Notes under the pieces: generated by a model | Database searches by the model: none | Told to the model about the DNA's origin: nothing | What the model saw: the letters and a program-made list of their open reading frames with translations, nothing else | Assembly (NCBI RefSeq): GCF_005503535.1 | Contig: NZ_SCNN01000011.1 | Location: 62,001 to 126,000, forward strand | Length of the DNA stretch: 64,000 nucleotides | Reading direction: 5' to 3' | Origin: Mesorhizobium comanense | GTDB taxonomy: Bacteria; Pseudomonadota; Alphaproteobacteria; Rhizobiales; Rhizobiaceae | Shown here: positions 60,864 through 64,000 of the stretch, piece by piece | Numbering within the stretch: the first letter of the stretch is position 1 | Layout: every line of letters begins with the position of its first letter | Made by a program: the position numbers and the translations under genes

Positions 60864-61837
60864 GCTCGCAGGACTTGCTCAGCGTTCGCGACCTGCATGT
60901 CTCGTTCCGGGTCGGCGGCCTGCCCGCGAGGCTGGCCGGACGCGCCACAGAGATCGAGGCGGTGTCCGGCGTCAGCTTCGACCTGCAGCGCGGCACGACT
61001 TTCGCACTCGTCGGCGAATCCGGCTCGGGCAAGACGACGCTGGCGCGCACGCTCAACGGCCTTCAACCCGTCAAGGCGGGTACGATCCTGTTCGAGGGGC
61101 AGGAATTGCAAGGCCTTTCCGATGCCCGGATGAAGCCGGTGCGGCGGCGCATGCCGATGATGTTCCAGGATCCCGTCGGCTCGCTGTCGCCACGGCTCAG
61201 CGTGCGGTCGCTGCTGTCGGAGCCTTTCATCATCCACGGCCTGTCCAGCCGCGATCTCAATGCCGAAGTGACGCGGCTGCTTGCGCTGGTCGGCCTGCCG
61301 CGCGACTTCGCCGACCGCTATCCACACCAGTTGTCCGGCGGCCAGGCACGCCGCGTCGGCGTGGCGCGGGCAATCGCGCTCGATCCTGTGTTGGTGGTCG
61401 CCGACGAGCCGACCGCCGGCCTCGACGTTTCGGTGCAGGGCGAAGTGCTGAACCTGCTCAACGACCTGCGCGACCGCATGGGCCTGTCGATGCTGATCAT
61501 CACCCACAATCTGCACGTCGTGCGCCAGATCGCCGACCGCATGGCGGTGATGTATCTCGGCCGCTTCGTCGAGCAAGGCGAGACGGAGGCGATCTTCCGG
61601 ACGCCGCATCACCCCTATACGGCGGCGCTGCTGTCGGCCAATCCCGAGCCTGATCCCGACAAGGTGCACGAACGCATCACGCTGCCGGCGGATGTGCCGT
61701 CCCTGCTGGCGCGGCCCACTGGATGCGAATTCCACACACGCTGCCAACAGGCACAGGCGCGCTGCTCCGTGGACGCCCCTGCCCCAGCGACCGTCGGCGA
61801 CACCAGGCTGACCTGCCATTTCCCGCTGAACATCTGA
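60860..61837 (+). CDS. Peptide ABC transporter ATPase (DppF-like)
   Basis: A 325-residue ATPase with Walker A GESGSGKTT (near 52-60), VRRRMPMMFQDPVGSLSPRLSV (Q-loop), signature LSGGQARRVGVARAIALDPVLVVADEPTAGLDVSVQ and a C-terminal extension with cysteines (GCEFHTRCQQAQARC). A 30-residue insert before Walker A (VGGLPARLAGRATEIEAV) is longer than usual. It overlaps dppD by ATGA and is followed after 47 bases, including a small GC hairpin (61846-61865), by the CocE-type hydrolase. Confidence 0.92.
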   Translation: MSSQDLLSVRDLHVSFRVGGLPARLAGRATEIEAVSGVSFDLQRGTTFALVGESGSGKTTLARTLNGLQPVKAGTILFEGQELQGLSDARMKPVRRRMPMMFQDPVGSLSPRLSVRSLLSEPFIIHGLSSRDLNAEVTRLLALVGLPRDFADRYPHQLSGGQARRVGVARAIALDPVLVVADEPTAGLDVSVQGEVLNLLNDLRDRMGLSMLIITHNLHVVRQIADRMAVMYLGRFVEQGETEAIFRTPHHPYTAALLSANPEPDPDKVHERITLPADVPSLLARPTGCEFHTRCQQAQARCSVDAPAPATVGDTRLTCHFPLNI

Positions 61838-61884
61838 GGATCGCACCGGCCCCTGTCGCGGCCGGCGCGTCGAGAGGAGCCACC

Positions 61885-63912
61885 ATGCAAGATATCCGCG
61901 TTGTCACCGATTTTCCGCGCAAGGTGCGCGAGATCGAGAATCTGTGGATACCCATGCCTGATGGCGTGAAGCTCGCGGCGCGCGTCTGGCTGCCGGAAGA
62001 CGCCGACAGCGATCCGGTGCCGGCCATCCTCGAATACCTGCCCTATCGCAAGCGCGACGGCACGGTGGAGCGCGATGCGCTGACCCATCCCTACTTCGCC
62101 GGTCACGGCTATGCGGGCGTGCGGGTCGACATGCGCGGCTCGGGCGACAGCGAGGGGCTGTGCAAGGGCGAATATCTCAAGCAGGAGCAGGACGACTGCC
62201 TTGCCGTCATCGAATGGCTGGCGGCGCAACCCTGGTGTTCGGGAAGCGTCGGCATGATCGGCATCAGCTGGGGCGGCTTCAACGGGCTGCAGGTCGCCGC
62301 CCGGCGGCCGCCGGCGCTGAAGGCCGTCATCTCGCTGTGCTCGACGGACGACCGCTACAATGACGACGTCCATTACCTCGGCGGCGCGATGATGTGCGAC
62401 AATCTGATGTGGGGGACGACCGCCTGGGCGATTGCGATGACGCCGCCCGATCCAGCGATCGTCGGCGACCGTTGGCGCGATCTCTGGGAGCAACGGCTGA
62501 ACGGCAACGGCATCTGGATGCAGGAATGGTTCGAGCACCAGCGCCGCGACGATTTCTACAAGCACGGCTCGATCTGCGAGGATTACGCCGATGTCGACAT
62601 CCCGGTCTATGCGGTCGGCGGCTGGGCCGACGGCTATCCCAACCCGATCTTCCGGATGCTGGAAAAGCTGCCCGGACCGCGCAAGGGCCTGATCGGGCCA
62701 TGGGGCCACAAATACCCGCACTTCGCCATGCCCGGCCCGCGCATGGGTTTCCTGCAGGAATGCCTGCGCTGGTGGGATCAATACCTCAAGGGCATCGACA
62801 CCGGCATTGCCGACGAGCCGATGCTGCGCGCCTGGATCCAGGATCCGGCGCGGCCGGCGGCGATCTACGACGAACGTCCCGGCAAATGGGTGGCCGAGCC
62901 CTCCTGGCCCGGCCCCGGCGTGGGGGAAAAGGTGCTGAACCTTGCGCCGCATGAGCTGAGGGAGACCGGGGGCGAAAACGTGGTGCTCACCATTTCCTCA
63001 CCGCAGACGGCAGGCCTGTCGTCCGGTGCCTGGTGCGGCTATGGCGTCATGCCGACCTTGCCGGTCGACCAGCGGACCGAAGAAGGCAACGCGCTTATTT
63101 TCGAGACGGCGCCGTTGACCGAGGCGATCGAGATTCTCGGTTTCCCGGAATTCGAGGTCAGGCTGTCTTCCGACAAGCCGGTCGCCCTTCTCTCCGCCAC
63201 ACTGTCGCAGGTGTTTCCCGAAGGTGCCGCCTCGCGCGTCAGCTACGGCATCCTCAACCTCAGCCATCGCAACGGCGACCTGGACATCGAGCCGATGGTT
63301 CCCGGCAAGCCGGAGACGGTTCGTATCAAGTTGCGCTGCTGCGGACAGCGTTTCGAAGCCGGCGAGCGCATCCGGCTGGCGCTGGCGACATCGCACTGGC
63401 CGATCGTCTTCCCGACGGCCGAGCAGGCGACGCTGTCCATCCATTGCGGCGACAGCCGGCTGATCCTGCCGGTGCGCGCGCCGCAGGAACTGGACGATAC
63501 GCTGGGGGCTTTCCTGGGTGCGGAAAGCGCCATGCCCATGGAACAGGAGGTGCTCGCCAAGGGCGATGGCTTCCAGCGCTCGGTTTCGACCGATCAAATC
63601 ACCGGCGAGACCGTCTACCAGGTCGTCAACGACGCAGGCACGGTACGCCATCCGCATACCGGAATGGTGCTCTCGGCGAGGCATGTCGACCGGTTCACCA
63701 TCCACCCCGACGATCCGAATTCGGCGGTCGGCACCTGCACCTGGGAGAAATCCTTTGGCCGGGGCGGCTGGCAGACGCGTGTTTCGGTCAAGGCGACGGT
63801 GCGCGCGCTGCACGATGTCTGGCGGATCGAAACGCATCTGACCGCGCATGATGGTGACGTGGTCATCATCGATCGCGCCGAGGTCAAGGAATACCCTCGC
63901 GATCTGAACTGA
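61885..63912 (+). CDS. CocE/NonD-family (S15) hydrolase
   Basis: A 675-residue serine hydrolase of the CocE/X-Pro dipeptidyl-peptidase S15 family. The nucleophile is Ser128 (GISWGGFN), the oxyanion Tyr region is near 52-54 (YLPYRKRDG), and the C-terminal jelly-roll domain (about 420-675) carries family segments such as VSYGILNLSHRNG. Known members cleave cocaine, amino-acid esters, glutaryl amides or peptides with penultimate proline. There is no signal peptide. It is co-oriented with dppABCDF and probably processes their substrate. ATG 61885 follows GAGGAG. Confidence 0.88.
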   Translation: MQDIRVVTDFPRKVREIENLWIPMPDGVKLAARVWLPEDADSDPVPAILEYLPYRKRDGTVERDALTHPYFAGHGYAGVRVDMRGSGDSEGLCKGEYLKQEQDDCLAVIEWLAAQPWCSGSVGMIGISWGGFNGLQVAARRPPALKAVISLCSTDDRYNDDVHYLGGAMMCDNLMWGTTAWAIAMTPPDPAIVGDRWRDLWEQRLNGNGIWMQEWFEHQRRDDFYKHGSICEDYADVDIPVYAVGGWADGYPNPIFRMLEKLPGPRKGLIGPWGHKYPHFAMPGPRMGFLQECLRWWDQYLKGIDTGIADEPMLRAWIQDPARPAAIYDERPGKWVAEPSWPGPGVGEKVLNLAPHELRETGGENVVLTISSPQTAGLSSGAWCGYGVMPTLPVDQRTEEGNALIFETAPLTEAIEILGFPEFEVRLSSDKPVALLSATLSQVFPEGAASRVSYGILNLSHRNGDLDIEPMVPGKPETVRIKLRCCGQRFEAGERIRLALATSHWPIVFPTAEQATLSIHCGDSRLILPVRAPQELDDTLGAFLGAESAMPMEQEVLAKGDGFQRSVSTDQITGETVYQVVNDAGTVRHPHTGMVLSARHVDRFTIHPDDPNSAVGTCTWEKSFGRGGWQTRVSVKATVRALHDVWRIETHLTAHDGDVVIIDRAEVKEYPRDLN

Positions 63913-63922
63913 GAAGGCGGCG

Positions 63923-64000
63923 TCACGCCATCATTTTCGGCAAGGCGGCAGCCAGCGCATCGACCGCCAGCCGAACCTTGAGCGGCAGGTGAGGCGTCCG
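63923..64000 (-). CDS. C-terminal end of a probable LysR-family regulator (partial)
   Basis: The last 25 codons and stop of a leftward gene that extends beyond the right edge. The readable tail ends TPHLPLKVRLAVDALAAALPKMMA, which is the usual closing helix of LysR effector domains (PLKVRxxVDxLA). It is 10 bases from the convergent CocE-type gene. A regulator here could control the Dpp/hydrolase block, but most of the gene is missing, so the call rests on a short match. Confidence 0.5.
   Translation of the reverse strand, partial: RTPHLPLKVRLAVDALAAALPKMMA

Overview
The window is GC-rich, intron-free, tightly packed bacterial DNA. It has about 54 protein genes, many with 4-base ATGA overlaps, and no RNA genes, insertion sequences, phage genes or CRISPR. 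A pcaDCHGB operon beside pcaQ, a PcaQ-type operator in front of an ABC operon, GguC/IlvD sugar-acid genes, the abundance of ABC importers and two copies of rhizobial-style intergenic repeats all point to an alphaproteobacterium of the Rhizobiales, most like Mesorhizobium. The genus is inferred from gene content, not from a marker gene. The window reads as a catabolic island of a soil or plant-associated chromosome or megaplasmid.

Layout. (1) 1-435: the C-terminal end of a FadR-type regulator. (2) 541-6860 (minus): a seven-gene sugar operon with a CUT1 importer lacking an ATPase, a PIG-L deacetylase, a ROK kinase, a GntR/UTRA regulator and a SIS protein; it probably handles an N-acylated amino sugar. 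(3) 7183-10237 (plus): a divergent second CUT1 importer, also without ATPase. (4) 10299-23250: an aromatic acid supercluster. pcaDCHGB-pobA runs leftward. pcaQ lies in the middle, bracketed by two near-identical inverted promoter arms. Rightward runs a branched-chain-type ABC importer (PcaM-like system) followed by a coniferyl-alcohol-dehydrogenase-like SDR and a vanillin-dehydrogenase-like ALDH. (5) 23282-28609: a sugar-acid pathway with mutarotase, GntR, IlvD-type aldonate dehydratase, SDR and GguC. (6) 28663-32531: a PotDABC-like importer. (7) 32547-38312 (minus): an M20 deacylase, a hydroxylysine-kinase-like kinase, a phospholyase-type class III aminotransferase, a GntR and a GlcD-like flavoprotein; divergent from them are a GNAT and a MalT-like LuxR regulator (38489-41844). 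(8) 41929-47549: an HDAC-family deacetylase leading a complete Urt/Liv-type importer. (9) 47585-51675: an acetolactate-synthase-like enzyme, a Rieske oxygenase and a divergent LysR. (10) 51680-63912: a peptide catabolism block with a DAO-type oxidase, S9 peptidase, M19 dipeptidase-like protein, DppABCDF and a CocE/S15 hydrolase. It carries two copies of one palindromic operator. (11) 63923-64000: the tail of a probable LysR gene.

How it works together. Most blocks are self-contained import, breakdown and regulator modules. In the aromatic block, alcohols and aldehydes can be oxidised to acids by the SDR and ALDH. 4-hydroxybenzoate goes to protocatechuate by PobA, and PcaHG, PcaB, PcaC and PcaD take protocatechuate to 3-oxoadipate. 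The later steps (pcaIJF) are not in the window. In the peptide block, imported peptides would meet three different hydrolases and an amino-acid or amine oxidase. Intra-operon hairpins follow the binding-protein gene in three ABC operons, consistent with raised binding-protein dosage.

The most noteworthy signals are the inverted duplicated PcaQ promoters, the paired TAGACA operators of the peptide block, the kinase-phospholyase pair resembling the hydroxylysine or phosphoethanolamine route, the HDAC-transporter operon, and several enzymes with altered catalytic or metal residues (PIG-L, ROK, M19).
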